Assembly (NCBI RefSeq): GCF_027587375.1 | Contig: NZ_JAMXIC010000007.1 | Location: 1-64,000 of the forward strand | Length of the DNA: 64,000 nt | Direction: 5' to 3' | Source: Arthrobacter sp. B2a2-09 | Lineage (GTDB): Bacteria; Actinomycetota; Actinomycetes; Actinomycetales; Micrococcaceae | In this document: piece after piece, positions 17,401 through 26,717 of the stretch | How positions within the stretch are numbered: position 1 is the first letter of the stretch | How the letters are laid out: each line of letters starts with the position of its first letter | Notes under the pieces: generated by a model | Told to the model about the DNA's origin: nothing | The model's input: only the letters and a program-made list of their open reading frames with translations | Database searches by the model: none | Program-made: the position numbers and the translations under genes

Positions 17401-18120
17401 ATGGTCAACAAGGGCAAGCAACCGCCGAGGGCGCGCACGTCGCAGTCGGCAAAAAGCCCTGCCCGGACCGCAGGCGCAAACCGTTCGACGAATGGGGCCC
17501 GGCCCCAAAGGCGCCGGACGAGCCCTGCCGTTTACCGACGTCGGAGGCTGGTTGTTTTCGGTGCCCTCTTGACGGTCCTGGCGATGCTCGTGGCCGGGGC
17601 CGTGGCTATGAGTTCCTCCCTTGCGAGCAAGGCTGATTCCGGGGCATCCGAAACCCAAGCGGTCGGAGCCGCCCCTGCGAGCCAGGCCCCTTCGACGGAT
17701 CCCATTGCGGCCACCACAACGCCCACGCCCACTCCGGTGTGCGACCTCAATTTGGTGACGGTGACGGCGTCCACAGACCAGCCTGCCTATGCGGCCGGGC
17801 AGAACCCCGTGCTGAGCATGAAGATCACCAACGGCGGAGCAGCACCGTGCCAGGTCAACGTCGGCACGTCCCAGATGGAGTTCCTGGTGATGAGCGGCGA
17901 GGACCGGATTTTCTCCTCCAAGGACTGCCAGGCGAAGGGCGACGACCTTGTGAAGCAGATCGATCCGGGCAAGAGCGAGACGGCCAACTTCCCGTGGCAA
18001 CGTAACCGGACGACCGAGGGCTGCGGCGTAATCTCGGCCAAGCCGGCCACCGGTACGTACACCTTCAAGGCCGTACTGGGAAACAAGGCGAGCACCAAAG
18101 CCGTCTTCCAGCTCGGCTAA
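17401..18120 (+). CDS. membrane-anchored protein of unknown function
   Basis: 239 residues: a basic, disordered cytoplasmic N-terminus (1-49), one transmembrane helix (about 50-70), a Ser/Thr/Ala/Pro-rich linker, and an extracytoplasmic domain from about 115. That domain has four Cys (PVCDL, APCQV, KDCQA, EGCGV), suggesting two disulfides, and an Ig-like beta pattern. No enzyme motif is seen. It ends in a convergent junction with disA that holds a repeat copy. Confidence 0.7.
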   Translation: MVNKGKQPPRARTSQSAKSPARTAGANRSTNGARPQRRRTSPAVYRRRRLVVFGALLTVLAMLVAGAVAMSSSLASKADSGASETQAVGAAPASQAPSTDPIAATTTPTPTPVCDLNLVTVTASTDQPAYAAGQNPVLSMKITNGGAAPCQVNVGTSQMEFLVMSGEDRIFSSKDCQAKGDDLVKQIDPGKSETANFPWQRNRTTEGCGVISAKPATGTYTFKAVLGNKASTKAVFQLG

Positions 18121-18165
18121 GGCTGGCCCGGTGGTAGCCGGTGGGTGCCGCTGGGAGCCGGTGGC

Positions 18166-18223
18166 TGGGCCCACGCCGCCAGGGTTCCCTGGCCGAACTT
18201 GTGAAGTTAGGGTGGCGGTGGGG
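18166..18223. repeat. Repeat family 2, copy A (degenerate core)
   Basis: About 58 bp that align with copies at 29589, 37982 and 39493: TGGGCCCACGCCGCCAGGG, then GAACTTGTGAAGTT, ending GGCGGTGGGG. Upstream, GCTGGGAGCCGGTGG is also shared (inverted) with copy B. It lies in the 104-base convergent gap and ends right at the disA stop codon. Confidence 0.65.
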
Positions 18224-18224
18224 A

Positions 18225-19301
18225 CTAGAGGAACCTGTCCAGCAGGCTGGCTTCGGCCATGCGGCTGAGCCCTTCGCGGACCGTCCGGGCGCGCTGGTCG
18301 CCGATGCCGTCCACGGTCATGAGATCGTCGATAGTGGCGGCCATGAGGTACTGGAGTCCGCCGAAATGCTCCACCAAACGGTCGGCCACGGCTTTCGGAA
18401 CCGACTTCAGCCCGGACAAGAGGCGGTAGCCGCGCGGCTGCACACCGGCGTCGAGCACGTCCATGCCCCCGGCGAAACCGATGATCCCGGCAATCTTGGC
18501 CAGGTCAATCAGCTCCGCCGGGCCAAGATCCAAAAGGGCCTGCACCGCGCCGTCGATTTCCTCCGGCGAGGCATCGGCACCGGCGTAGTCCCGGATGATC
18601 ACGTCGCTGCCCGGGCCCCGGCCAGTGGTGAGCTCCTCCAGCTGCAGTGAGAGCAACCTGCCGTCCTCACCCAGCTCCAAGACATACTGTGCGATTTCCT
18701 CGGCGATGCGCCGGACCATTTCCTGGCGCTGGAGGGTGACAGCCACATCCCGGACGGTGACCATGGCCTCGATTTCGAGGGCCGACAGGGCACTGGTGAC
18801 CTGGTCCAAGCGGGCGCTGTAGCGTTCAAGGGTTGCGAGAGCCTGGTTGGCGCGGGCCAGGACTTTCTCGGAGCCCTCCAGCACGTGCCGCAGGCCGTTG
18901 ACGTAGAGGGCGATGATCTGCATGGACTGGCTGACCGAAATCACCGGAACTCCGGTCTGGATGGCCACGCGCTCGGCCGTCCTGTGACGCGTTCCTGATT
19001 CCTGGGTCTCGATGCTGGAGTCCGGCACAAGCTGGACTGCGGCACGAAGGATGTTTCCGGCGTCCTTGTCGCAGATGATGGCACCGTCCATCTTCGCGAG
19101 CTCACGCAGCCGCGTCGGGGAGAAATCGATGCCGATTTCAAAGCCGCCGGAGCAGATGGACTCGATGGTCCGGTCCGTTCCCAGCACAATCAGGGCGCCA
19201 GTGCGCCCACGGAGGATGCGTTCCAGGCCGTCGCGCAGCGGCGTGCCGGGGGCCACCCTGCCCAGAGTCGCCTTGAGCGATTCTTCGGGGCTCCGAGCCA
19301 T
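18225..19301 (-). CDS. disA: diadenylate cyclase DisA (DNA integrity scanning protein)
   Basis: Makes c-di-AMP from two ATP and scans DNA for branched structures. The 358 residues show the DAC domain with DGA (72-74) and RHRTAER (105-111), a helical spine, and a C-terminal HhH DNA-binding domain (FGGLQYLMAATIDDLMTVDGIG region). ATG 19301 gives the standard N-terminus. DisA and RadA, which restrains DisA in other species, lie 3.3 kb apart on the same strand. Confidence 0.96.
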   Translation of the reverse strand: MARSPEESLKATLGRVAPGTPLRDGLERILRGRTGALIVLGTDRTIESICSGGFEIGIDFSPTRLRELAKMDGAIICDKDAGNILRAAVQLVPDSSIETQESGTRHRTAERVAIQTGVPVISVSQSMQIIALYVNGLRHVLEGSEKVLARANQALATLERYSARLDQVTSALSALEIEAMVTVRDVAVTLQRQEMVRRIAEEIAQYVLELGEDGRLLSLQLEELTTGRGPGSDVIIRDYAGADASPEEIDGAVQALLDLGPAELIDLAKIAGIIGFAGGMDVLDAGVQPRGYRLLSGLKSVPKAVADRLVEHFGGLQYLMAATIDDLMTVDGIGDQRARTVREGLSRMAEASLLDRFL

Positions 19302-19555
19302 AGGTGTTCCCTTCAAAGGTGCAGGCAGGCCCGCCCGCAAGTATGCCGGTTTTCAGCAGTGAGTCCGCGGGATCAAAATACCAGGTTTCCCGCAAGCTCA
19401 ATGATAGAGGTATAGACCGGCAAGAACCGCACAGGCAAGCCTTAAAGTGCCCCAAAGAAGGTTATGTGGCGGGTGCTTCGAAACGCGTTCGACGGCGGCC
19501 GCCGGACCGCCACTTTGACCCCGGTTCCCTGGACCTCAGCTCGGTCCCCGGGACC

Positions 19556-19840
19556 TCAGGGAGCCGTCCGAAGCCGCGCGAGTCGCTCAAGGTCGCGTCG
19601 CACACTCTGCAGCGCGGCTTCCCGGGCTGCAGCCCTTCCGGTGTCCGGATGCGTTTGCCTCGCGGGAGTGTGGGTTCCGCCTGTGCTGGCGTCCGGGCGG
19701 TGTCCCTGCTGGGGCCAGCTCCTGGCTGCAACGGAGTTTGCGGCAGGGTTCGCCGTGGAGTTCACAGTGGAGTTCGCCGCCGAATTCGCAGCGGGGGAGG
19801 GGCCGAGGGGATCGTAGAACAAGTCATTCCCTGGTTTCAT
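19556..19840 (-). CDS. small hypothetical protein with Ala/Asn/Ser repeat
   Basis: 94 residues, no family recognised. Residues 17-36 are a low-complexity run of alternating AAN, STVN and STAN units, encoded by a degenerate DNA repeat. The C-terminus (AAREAALQSVRRDLERLA) looks like a charged helix. Codon third positions are GC-rich, as for real genes here, and AGGG lies seven bases before the ATG. Frames on the other strand over the same DNA look random. The call remains uncertain. Confidence 0.45.
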   Translation of the reverse strand: MKPGNDLFYDPLGPSPAANSAANSTVNSTANPAANSVAARSWPQQGHRPDASTGGTHTPARQTHPDTGRAAAREAALQSVRRDLERLARLRTAP

Positions 19841-20177
19841 CGATGCCCTGTTCCTTTCATGCCATCGTCGGCTGCTCGAGTGTTTTCCTGGCGAATGGCT
19901 CCAACGCGAGCCGGAGTGTGCGCCATTGATTCAAACTATCGGCAGGTGATTTCGGAGGTTTGTGCACGTCGTTTCGATCCTGTTAAGCGCTGGCCTTAAG
20001 ACCCTGCCTCCGGTGTGGTCTCGGGCTGCGATAAACTTGGTATCTTGGCTGGCGCACAAATCGTGCCGCTCCCTGAGTTGGCCCCCGGCCGGCACGGGGC
20101 CCGTATCCAGCCTCCATTCCACGTTCGGCCCGTCGTTCCAGTGCGGGCAACGCCCAGATCACAGCGAAAGTAGCACC
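19841..20177 (+). other. prfC upstream region without a gene
   Basis: About 340 bases without a credible gene. A TAAACT at 20032-20037 may be the -10 box of a promoter with a leader of about 135 bases. No riboswitch, tRNA or terminator fold is recognised. Confidence 0.4.
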
Positions 20178-21791
20178 GTGTCCCAAGAAGTCCTGAGCCC
20201 CGCCCGAGTCCAGGAAATTCACCATGAGGCCTCCCGGCGTCGGACTTTCGCGGTCATTTCGCACCCTGACGCTGGCAAGTCCACGCTGACGGAAGCCCTT
20301 GCCCTGCACGCCAAAGTCATCGGCACGGCCGGTGCCTCGAGCGGCAAGGCCAACCGCAAGGAAACTGTTTCCGACTGGATGCAGATGGAAAAGGACCGCG
20401 GTATTTCCATCAGCTCCGCAGCATTGCAGTTCTCCTACCGGGACACTGTGATCAACCTGCTGGACACCCCGGGCCACGCCGACTTCTCCGAGGACACCTA
20501 CCGGGTCCTGGCCGCCGTCGACTGCGCAGTGATGCTGGTGGATGCCGCCAAGGGCCTGGAAACGCAGACCATGAAGCTGTTCGAGGTCTGCAAGCAGCGG
20601 AACCTGCCCATCATTACGGTCATCAACAAGTGGGACCGTCCGGGCCTGGACGCCCTCGCACTGATGGACGAGATCACGGAACGCACCGGCCTCCAGCCCA
20701 TGCCCTTGACCTGGGCCGTGGGCATTTCGGGCGACTTCCGTGGAGTCTGGGACCTGCGCAATGACCGCTTCGCACGGTTCGCGCGCAACAACGCCGGCGC
20801 CAACATCGCCATCACCGAGTACTTCACCCCGGAAGAAGCAGCCGAAACCCAGGGCAACAACTGGAGCGACGCCGTCGACGAAGCCGGACTGGTGATCGAA
20901 TCAAACCTCGAATTCAACGTCGAGAGCTTCCACGCCGGAACCGCTACACCCATCCTCTTCAGCTCGGCCGCCCTGAACTTCGGGGTCAAGGAAATCTTGG
21001 ATGCCCTGGTGGATTTCGCACCTCCGGCCGCATCCCGTCCGGACGTCGACGGCGAGCCTCGTTCCGTTGATGCTCCCTTCGCCGGGTTCGTCTTCAAGGT
21101 CCAGGCCGGTATGAACAAGGCACACCGCGACCACGTTGCGTTCATCCGTGTGTGTTCCGGCGTCTTTGAGCGCGGCATGGTGGTCACGCAGACACGCACC
21201 GGGAAGTCGTTCGCCACCAAGTACGCCCAGCAAGTGTTCGGGCGCGAACGCGAAGTCATCGACGAGGCCTACCCCGGCGACGTTGTTGGCTTGGTCAACG
21301 CGTCCTCACTGCGCGTGGGGGACAGCCTGTTCCTGGACGAACCGGTGGAATTCCCCGCCATTCCGCTCTTTGCGCCCGAGCATTTCCAGGTGGCCAGGTC
21401 CCAGGACCCCAGCCGGTTCAAGCAGTTCCGACGCGGCATCGAACAGCTTGAGCACGAAGGCGTCATCCAGGTCCTCCGTTCCGACGTCCGAGGCGACCAG
21501 GCGCCCGTGCTCGCGGCTGTCGGTCCCATGCAGTTCGAAGTGGTGGAAGACCGCATGGCCCACGACTTCAACGCTCCAATGCGCTTGGAGCGCCTCCCGT
21601 ACTCGATGGCGAGGATCTCGACGGCGGAGGCCATGCCGGCGCTCGCCAACGTCCCTGGCGCTGAGGTGCTGCTGAGGTCCGACGGCGAATACCTGGCGTT
21701 GTTCAACGACGTCTGGGCGCTGCGCCGGATCGAGAAGAACCACCCGAAGCTCACGCTGGTGCCGATCGGCACGCACAACCCGGCGAAATAG
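20178..21791 (+). CDS. prfC: peptide chain release factor 3
   Basis: GTPase that recycles RF1/RF2 from the ribosome. The 537 residues have G1 HPDAGKST, switch region GISISSAALQF, G3 DTPGHADF, G4 NKWD, and the RF3-specific C-terminal domains. The frame is open to 19962 but upstream residues are not RF3-like. GTG 20178 gives the family N-terminus SQEVLSPARVQEIHHEASRR. The ribosome site is weak. Confidence 0.94.
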   Translation: MSQEVLSPARVQEIHHEASRRRTFAVISHPDAGKSTLTEALALHAKVIGTAGASSGKANRKETVSDWMQMEKDRGISISSAALQFSYRDTVINLLDTPGHADFSEDTYRVLAAVDCAVMLVDAAKGLETQTMKLFEVCKQRNLPIITVINKWDRPGLDALALMDEITERTGLQPMPLTWAVGISGDFRGVWDLRNDRFARFARNNAGANIAITEYFTPEEAAETQGNNWSDAVDEAGLVIESNLEFNVESFHAGTATPILFSSAALNFGVKEILDALVDFAPPAASRPDVDGEPRSVDAPFAGFVFKVQAGMNKAHRDHVAFIRVCSGVFERGMVVTQTRTGKSFATKYAQQVFGREREVIDEAYPGDVVGLVNASSLRVGDSLFLDEPVEFPAIPLFAPEHFQVARSQDPSRFKQFRRGIEQLEHEGVIQVLRSDVRGDQAPVLAAVGPMQFEVVEDRMAHDFNAPMRLERLPYSMARISTAEAMPALANVPGAEVLLRSDGEYLALFNDVWALRRIEKNHPKLTLVPIGTHNPAK

Positions 21792-21923
21792 TCCTCAAAT
21801 TCACCGGACATGCCCCTCGTATGAGGCCACGAGTGGACATGTCCGGTGGGGACGGGGTTAGTAGGCGGGCAGATTCGTGCAGGGCGCATGTCCGCTGGGG
21901 GACTTGGGCATGGTGCGGCGGGG

Positions 21924-22547
21924 CTAGTAGCTCACTTGGCGTTCGAGCTTGTTTCCCAGCCCCAGCATGGCGAGGCTCACCACGAGGAATCCTACGGCGA
22001 TCGCTACCGCGAAGACCGCCACTCCGCCCCAACCGCCCGCGCGCATAGGGTCGATGAACCAGTAGGCGTACCAGTTTACGAAAGAGCCGCGGATCAGGCT
22101 GTAGACGAGGTAGGCAACCGGGTAGAGCAGCCAGTACCAGAGGTGCTTGATGGTCAGTCTGGAGCGCGGAGGCTGGAACAGCCAATCGGCCACCATGACA
22201 ATTGGCATGAGGTAGTGGACAACGAAGTTGACCCAGGGGAGCAAGGAGCCGAGGTCCTGTCCAGCGAGGAGCGCGCCGAAGACCAGTCCCACCACGGCCA
22301 TGGCGATCGTCGCAGTGCCACGGGTGGCGTCGTCGAGCTCGCTGGGCCGCTTGCCAACCATCACGCGGTAGCCGCTGATCAACAGCACCACCGACGCGAA
22401 GATATTGGACAGGTTGGTGAAGTAGCTGAAGAAGTTCCAAGCATCGAAGCCCAGGCCGATATGGACGGTGAGTTGCGTTCCAACGGCTACAAGGGTCAGG
22501 AGGGCAAAGAAGAGGCGTCCCCCAATGAGCACATTTCTTTTGGTCAT
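21924..22547 (-). CDS. Pr6Pr-family integral membrane protein
   Basis: 207 residues from ATG 22547 with about six transmembrane helices. Motifs FFSYFTNLSNIF and WVNFVVHYLMPIVMVADWLFQPP fit the Pr6Pr group (six-helix membrane proteins with conserved aromatic and His positions). Function is not established for the family. It precedes no obvious partner; radA is upstream on the same strand, 80 bases away. Confidence 0.75.
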   Translation of the reverse strand: MTKRNVLIGGRLFFALLTLVAVGTQLTVHIGLGFDAWNFFSYFTNLSNIFASVVLLISGYRVMVGKRPSELDDATRGTATIAMAVVGLVFGALLAGQDLGSLLPWVNFVVHYLMPIVMVADWLFQPPRSRLTIKHLWYWLLYPVAYLVYSLIRGSFVNWYAYWFIDPMRAGGWGGVAVFAVAIAVGFLVVSLAMLGLGNKLERQVSY

Positions 22548-22628
22548 AGGGACAATCTTCCGGACGATTTGGCAAATAGGCGCGCCCGACACACCGGGCC
22601 AAGCTGCCAGCCCGGGTGAAGTGGCCCG

Positions 22629-24002
22629 TCAGGTGATCAGCAGCTCCAGGGCCTCGGCCAGGTGTGCCACCTCGCGGACGGAGAAACCCTCCGGGACCGG
22701 CCCCGGTCCGTTGGGGCTGGCGGGCACCACGGCGTGGGTGAAACCAAGCCGCTGGGCCTCGTGGATGCGCTGGTTGATCCCGGGAACGGGACGGACCTCG
22801 CCGGCCAAGCCAACCTCACCGAATGCAATCAGCCTCTGCGGCAGTGCCTTGCGCGCCTTTGCCGAGGCCACGGCAAGCGCCACCGCCAGGTCGGTGGCCG
22901 GTTCGCTCAATTTCACCCCTCCGACAGTGGCTACGTAGGAGTCGTCCTTGTGCAGGATGCAGCCGGCCCGCTGTTGGAGCACGGCCAGGAGCATGGCGAC
23001 GCGCGAGCTGTCGAGGCCACTCGTTGCCCTCCGCGGCTGTGAGCTGGCACTTTCGGCCAGGAGCGACTGCACCTCGGCCAGCAGTGGGCGCCGGCCTTCC
23101 ATGGTCACGGTGATGCAGGTGCCGGAAACCGGTTCGCGTGTCCGCGATACAAAAAGGCCGCTGGGATCGGCGAGGCCTTCGATGCCGGCTTCGTTCAGGT
23201 CGAAACAGCCGACGTCGTCCGTCGCTCCGTAGCGGTTCTTGACCGCGCGCAACAAGCGCAAGCGCGAATGGCGCTCGCCTTCGAACTGGCACACGACGTC
23301 CACCAAGTGCTCCAAGAGACGCGGACCGGCAATGGAGCCGTCCTTCGTCACGTGGCCAACCAGCAGGGTGGTCATGTTGCGGCGCTTTGCGGCGGCGATG
23401 ATGGACGCCGCGACTTCCCGGACCTGCGAGACTCCGCCCGCGCTACCTTCGACGTCGGCGCTGCTGAGGGTCTGTACCGAGTCCACAATCAGCAGCTTCG
23501 GCTCGAGCTTCTCCACTTGCCCCAGCGCCTGTCCGAGGTCCGTTTCCGCCGAGAGATAGAGGGTATGCGCGACGGCGTCGATCCGTTCGGCACGGAGTTT
23601 GACCTGGGCTGCCGATTCCTCGCCCGTGACATACAGGACGTCCTGCCCTGTCCGGGCGAATTTCGCCGCGACATCCAGCAGGAGGGTGGATTTCCCGACG
23701 CCGGGTTCGCCGGCAAGCAGGATCACCGCGCCGGGAACCAGCCCTCCGCCCAGGACGCGGTCCAGTTCGTCGACGCCGGTGGGCAGGAATGCGGCCGTGG
23801 TCCCGTCTACTTCGGCAATCCGGCGGGCCGGCTCCAAAACCGTTGTTGCCGCCGTCGTACGCGCAACTGTGGCGCCTGTTTCCTCCACGGTGCCCCATGC
23901 CTGGCACTCACCGCAGCGGCCCACCCACTTGACCGTGGTCCACCCGCATTCGGCACATTTGTACGCGGGTGTCTTGGAGGTGCGTGAGGTCTTGGAAGCC
24001 AT
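22629..24002 (-). CDS. radA: DNA repair protein RadA
   Basis: RecA-like helicase that drives branch migration in recombination. The 457 residues have an N-terminal zinc finger (C16, C19, and CGEC), Walker A GEPGVGKST (98-106), the RadA motif KNRYG, and a C-terminal Lon-protease-like domain with EVGLAGEVRPV. ATG 24002 is the natural start. Confidence 0.96.
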   Translation of the reverse strand: MASKTSRTSKTPAYKCAECGWTTVKWVGRCGECQAWGTVEETGATVARTTAATTVLEPARRIAEVDGTTAAFLPTGVDELDRVLGGGLVPGAVILLAGEPGVGKSTLLLDVAAKFARTGQDVLYVTGEESAAQVKLRAERIDAVAHTLYLSAETDLGQALGQVEKLEPKLLIVDSVQTLSSADVEGSAGGVSQVREVAASIIAAAKRRNMTTLLVGHVTKDGSIAGPRLLEHLVDVVCQFEGERHSRLRLLRAVKNRYGATDDVGCFDLNEAGIEGLADPSGLFVSRTREPVSGTCITVTMEGRRPLLAEVQSLLAESASSQPRRATSGLDSSRVAMLLAVLQQRAGCILHKDDSYVATVGGVKLSEPATDLAVALAVASAKARKALPQRLIAFGEVGLAGEVRPVPGINQRIHEAQRLGFTHAVVPASPNGPGPVPEGFSVREVAHLAEALELLIT

Positions 24003-24043
24003 GCGTACAAGGCTAGTGGAGGGGTAGGACAGTCAAGTGCGCC

Positions 24044-25174
24044 TCACTGCAAGGGAGGAAGCACGTCCCGGGCTTCCCGGGGGTCCATGCCCGCGGCTTC
24101 GAGCAGATCCACCATGAGCGGGCGGAAGAGCATCACCACTGTTTCGCCTTCGAGCTTCTGGACGTGCAGCATTTTGGGGTGCAGCCGGGTGGCAATGTCA
24201 GCCAAGTCCTGCCGCGCACCGCGCAGGTGGGCGCGGCGGGCGCCGTCGTGCACTTCCGCGAGGCCGAGCGATAGTTCCTCTACGGCGGCAGAAGTGTCTA
24301 GCAGGACCTCCGAGATGCTGTCCGTTGCCTCGTCCGTCAATGCTGCATGGTTGATGGCGCTGGTGAGCCTCCGTGCGAACACCCGTCCGTTGCGAAGGGC
24401 GAGGTCGATGGAATCCAGCGATTCCTCCAGCATGGTCAGCTCGTCGCGGTGCCGCCGGTACGCCGGGGCGAGGGTGGCCACCTCACCGGACGCCTTGAGG
24501 GATTGGCGCATCCGGTCCACGAGGGGCTGGCAGTTCCGCCCCCGGATGAGGGCATGCCAGGCCTGGGTCGAGTCGCTGTTGATCAAAGCGTCGGCACACT
24601 CACGGAGGACCTCTGAGAGTTCGTGCAGGAGTTTGCGGACGTCCTGGCGGGGCTCCCGGCGCGGATCCTTCGGGACCAGCATGGTGACGAGCAGCGCGAA
24701 TACCCCGCCCACCACGGCGTCGATGCTGCGGGTGAACGGCCCGCCTTCCGGTGCCGGCAGCAGGACCACGAGAAGTGATTGCAGGCCCAACTGGGTGGTG
24801 AAGATGGTGCCGCTGTCCAGAAACCGGGCCAGGAGAATCGAGAAAAGGAGCACGACGGCGGCTTGCCAGATTCCCGAACCCAGCCAGTGGAGCAGCAGAT
24901 CGCCGATGACGATCCCGAGGGTGCAGCCAAGCCCGACTTCCACGACCCGGCGAAGCCGAGGATCCCGCGAGAAGCCGAGCGCGATCAGGGACGACGTGGC
25001 GGCAAAAAGGGGTCCCTTGTGCCCCAGGATGTATTCAGCGAACGCGTAGGCGCCCACGGCGCAGACGGTCATCTGGACAGCCGGAACCAACGAGTTCCGG
25101 CTGCGGACGAAGCCCGTGCGCAGCCGCGCCCGCAGGAATTTCTTGCTTGTTGAAAGTCCTTGGGGGGCGGTCAT
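24044..25174 (-). CDS. FUSC-type aromatic acid exporter family protein
   Basis: 376 residues. The N-terminal half has about six transmembrane helices, including FAEYILGHKGPLFAATSSLI and the GCTLGIVIGDLLL helix typical of FUSC/ArAE proteins. The C-terminal half is a cytoplasmic helical domain. Family members export aromatic acids or act as membrane scaffolds. It lies 41 bases upstream of radA on the same strand, and divergent from pstS. Confidence 0.78.
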   Translation of the reverse strand: MTAPQGLSTSKKFLRARLRTGFVRSRNSLVPAVQMTVCAVGAYAFAEYILGHKGPLFAATSSLIALGFSRDPRLRRVVEVGLGCTLGIVIGDLLLHWLGSGIWQAAVVLLFSILLARFLDSGTIFTTQLGLQSLLVVLLPAPEGGPFTRSIDAVVGGVFALLVTMLVPKDPRREPRQDVRKLLHELSEVLRECADALINSDSTQAWHALIRGRNCQPLVDRMRQSLKASGEVATLAPAYRRHRDELTMLEESLDSIDLALRNGRVFARRLTSAINHAALTDEATDSISEVLLDTSAAVEELSLGLAEVHDGARRAHLRGARQDLADIATRLHPKMLHVQKLEGETVVMLFRPLMVDLLEAAGMDPREARDVLPPLQ

Positions 25175-25310
25175 GGCTCAAGTCTATTCAGGAGCGGCTC
25201 ACGGAGTGCGGCACGCCGAGGGAGCCACAAAGTGAGGGGCGTCACTTAATCCCCCATGACACGCCAAGCGCAAGGGCGACGCTGCAGATGTAAGCCAATG
25301 GTCCGCAGCC

Positions 25311-25328
25311 GTTCACCTTCTGTTCACT
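25311..25328 (+). promoter_or_regulatory. PHO box upstream of pstS
   Basis: GTTCACC (25311-25317) and GTTCACT (25322-25328) are direct repeats with starts 11 bases apart, the arrangement bound by PhoP in actinobacteria. It lies 129 bases before the pstS start. This predicts induction under phosphate limitation. Confidence 0.8.
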
Positions 25329-25456
25329 TTGGACCGCCGATCCTGTTACCTGCGGCTCCTACCGTCAATCAAGGTACAAAAACGTACGCAAATCTTTCGT
25401 ATGCCGACTTTCTCCCTCGGCGCGCATCAGAGAATCCCTGGAAGGGGTACATCCCA

Positions 25457-26578
25457 GTGAAGGCAACTCGCTTCGGCCGCAACGCGGCAATCGCGGTCCT
25501 CGCAGTCGGCGCCCTTGCGCTGACCGCCTGCGGTTCAGACAACGCAACCGGCGCCACACCGGCCGCCACCCAGAGCGCCGCGGCCGTCAAGGTCACGGGC
25601 ACGCTGACCGGTATCGGCGCCTCCTCGACCGGCGCGGCCATGGACGCCTGGAAGGCCGCATTCGCTTCCGCCAACCCGGGTGCCACGGTCCAGTACTCCC
25701 CGGACGGCTCGGGCGCAGGCCGCAAGGCCATCCTTGACGGATCCGCACAGTTCGCAGGCTCTGACGCCTACCTGACCGACGCTGAGTTGGCCACCTCCAA
25801 GACCAAGTGCGGCACCGATGGCGCCATCAACATTCCGGTTTACGTCTCGCCGATCGCCGTTGCCTTCAACATCCCGAACGTCAAGGACTTGAAGCTCGAC
25901 GCCGACACCGTTGCTAAGATCTTCCGCGGCCAGATCACCAACTGGAACGACCCGGCAATCGCCGCCCTGAACGCCGGCGTCACGCTTCCGGACCTCAAGG
26001 TCACCCCGGTCAACCGCTCTGACGACTCCGGCACCACCCAGAACTTCACGGACTACCTGGCTGCAGCGGCTCCCTCGGTCTGGACCGACAAGGCTGCCGG
26101 CCTGTGGCCTGCATCCCTGAAGGGCGAGAACGCCAAGGGCACCTCCGGCGTCGTCAAGACCGTGACCGACACCCCCGGTGCAGTGACCTACGCTGATGAC
26201 TCTGCAGTCTCCGGCAAGCTTGGCACCGCGCAGATCAAGGTTGGCTCGGACTTCGTCAAGATCTCCGCTGCCGCTGCCGCCAAGGCTGTTGAACTGGGCA
26301 CGCCCGTTGCTGGCCGCCCGGCCGGCGACCTTTCCATCAAGCTTAACCGCACCACCACGGATTCCTCCGCCTACCCGGTAGTTCTGGTTTCCTACCACGT
26401 CGTCTGCACCACCTACGACAAGCAGGCTACTGCTGACCTGGTCAAGGCTTTCGAGAGCTATGTAGTCTCCGACGCCGGCCAGCAGGCCGCGGCCGGCTCC
26501 GCCAAGTCCGCTCCGCTCTCCAAGGCGCTGCAGGACAAGGCAAAGGCCGCCGTTGACTCCATCAAGGCCAAGGCCTAA
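25457..26578 (+). CDS. pstS: phosphate ABC transporter, substrate-binding lipoprotein PstS
   Basis: Captures phosphate outside the membrane for PstCAB. 373 residues: lipoprotein signal ending LTAC (Cys about 25), then the PstS fold with GSGAGRKAILDG, the phosphate loop TPVNRSDDSGTTQNF, and a Thr/Ser-rich pocket. The frame runs open upstream, but GTG 25457 is chosen because it places the signal peptide properly and follows GGAAGGGG. Confidence 0.95.
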   Translation: MKATRFGRNAAIAVLAVGALALTACGSDNATGATPAATQSAAAVKVTGTLTGIGASSTGAAMDAWKAAFASANPGATVQYSPDGSGAGRKAILDGSAQFAGSDAYLTDAELATSKTKCGTDGAINIPVYVSPIAVAFNIPNVKDLKLDADTVAKIFRGQITNWNDPAIAALNAGVTLPDLKVTPVNRSDDSGTTQNFTDYLAAAAPSVWTDKAAGLWPASLKGENAKGTSGVVKTVTDTPGAVTYADDSAVSGKLGTAQIKVGSDFVKISAAAAAKAVELGTPVAGRPAGDLSIKLNRTTTDSSAYPVVLVSYHVVCTTYDKQATADLVKAFESYVVSDAGQQAAAGSAKSAPLSKALQDKAKAAVDSIKAKA

Positions 26579-26717
26579 GGACCACAATGGAGTAGTGGTG
26601 CTGCGGACCGCGGCACCACTACCCTGAATATCGAGGTTCCCTGTCCCGCGCTGGTGAAACATCACCGGGCGGGGCGGGGAACTTGGCCATTTTTGAGTGA
26701 ATCTGAAGGATCGTGAA

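Noticed and set aside
18141..18650. 169-codon plus-strand frame across the disA 3' end
   Set aside because: Antisense to disA and its start lies in repeat copy A; no coding evidence.
19304..19999. 231-codon plus-strand frame between disA and prfC
   Set aside because: Arg/Ser/Pro-rich random composition, starts inside the disA promoter region, no ribosome site.
20032..20120. Structured RNA or riboswitch before prfC
   Set aside because: Some GC-rich pairing is possible, but no known class or convincing stem order is seen.
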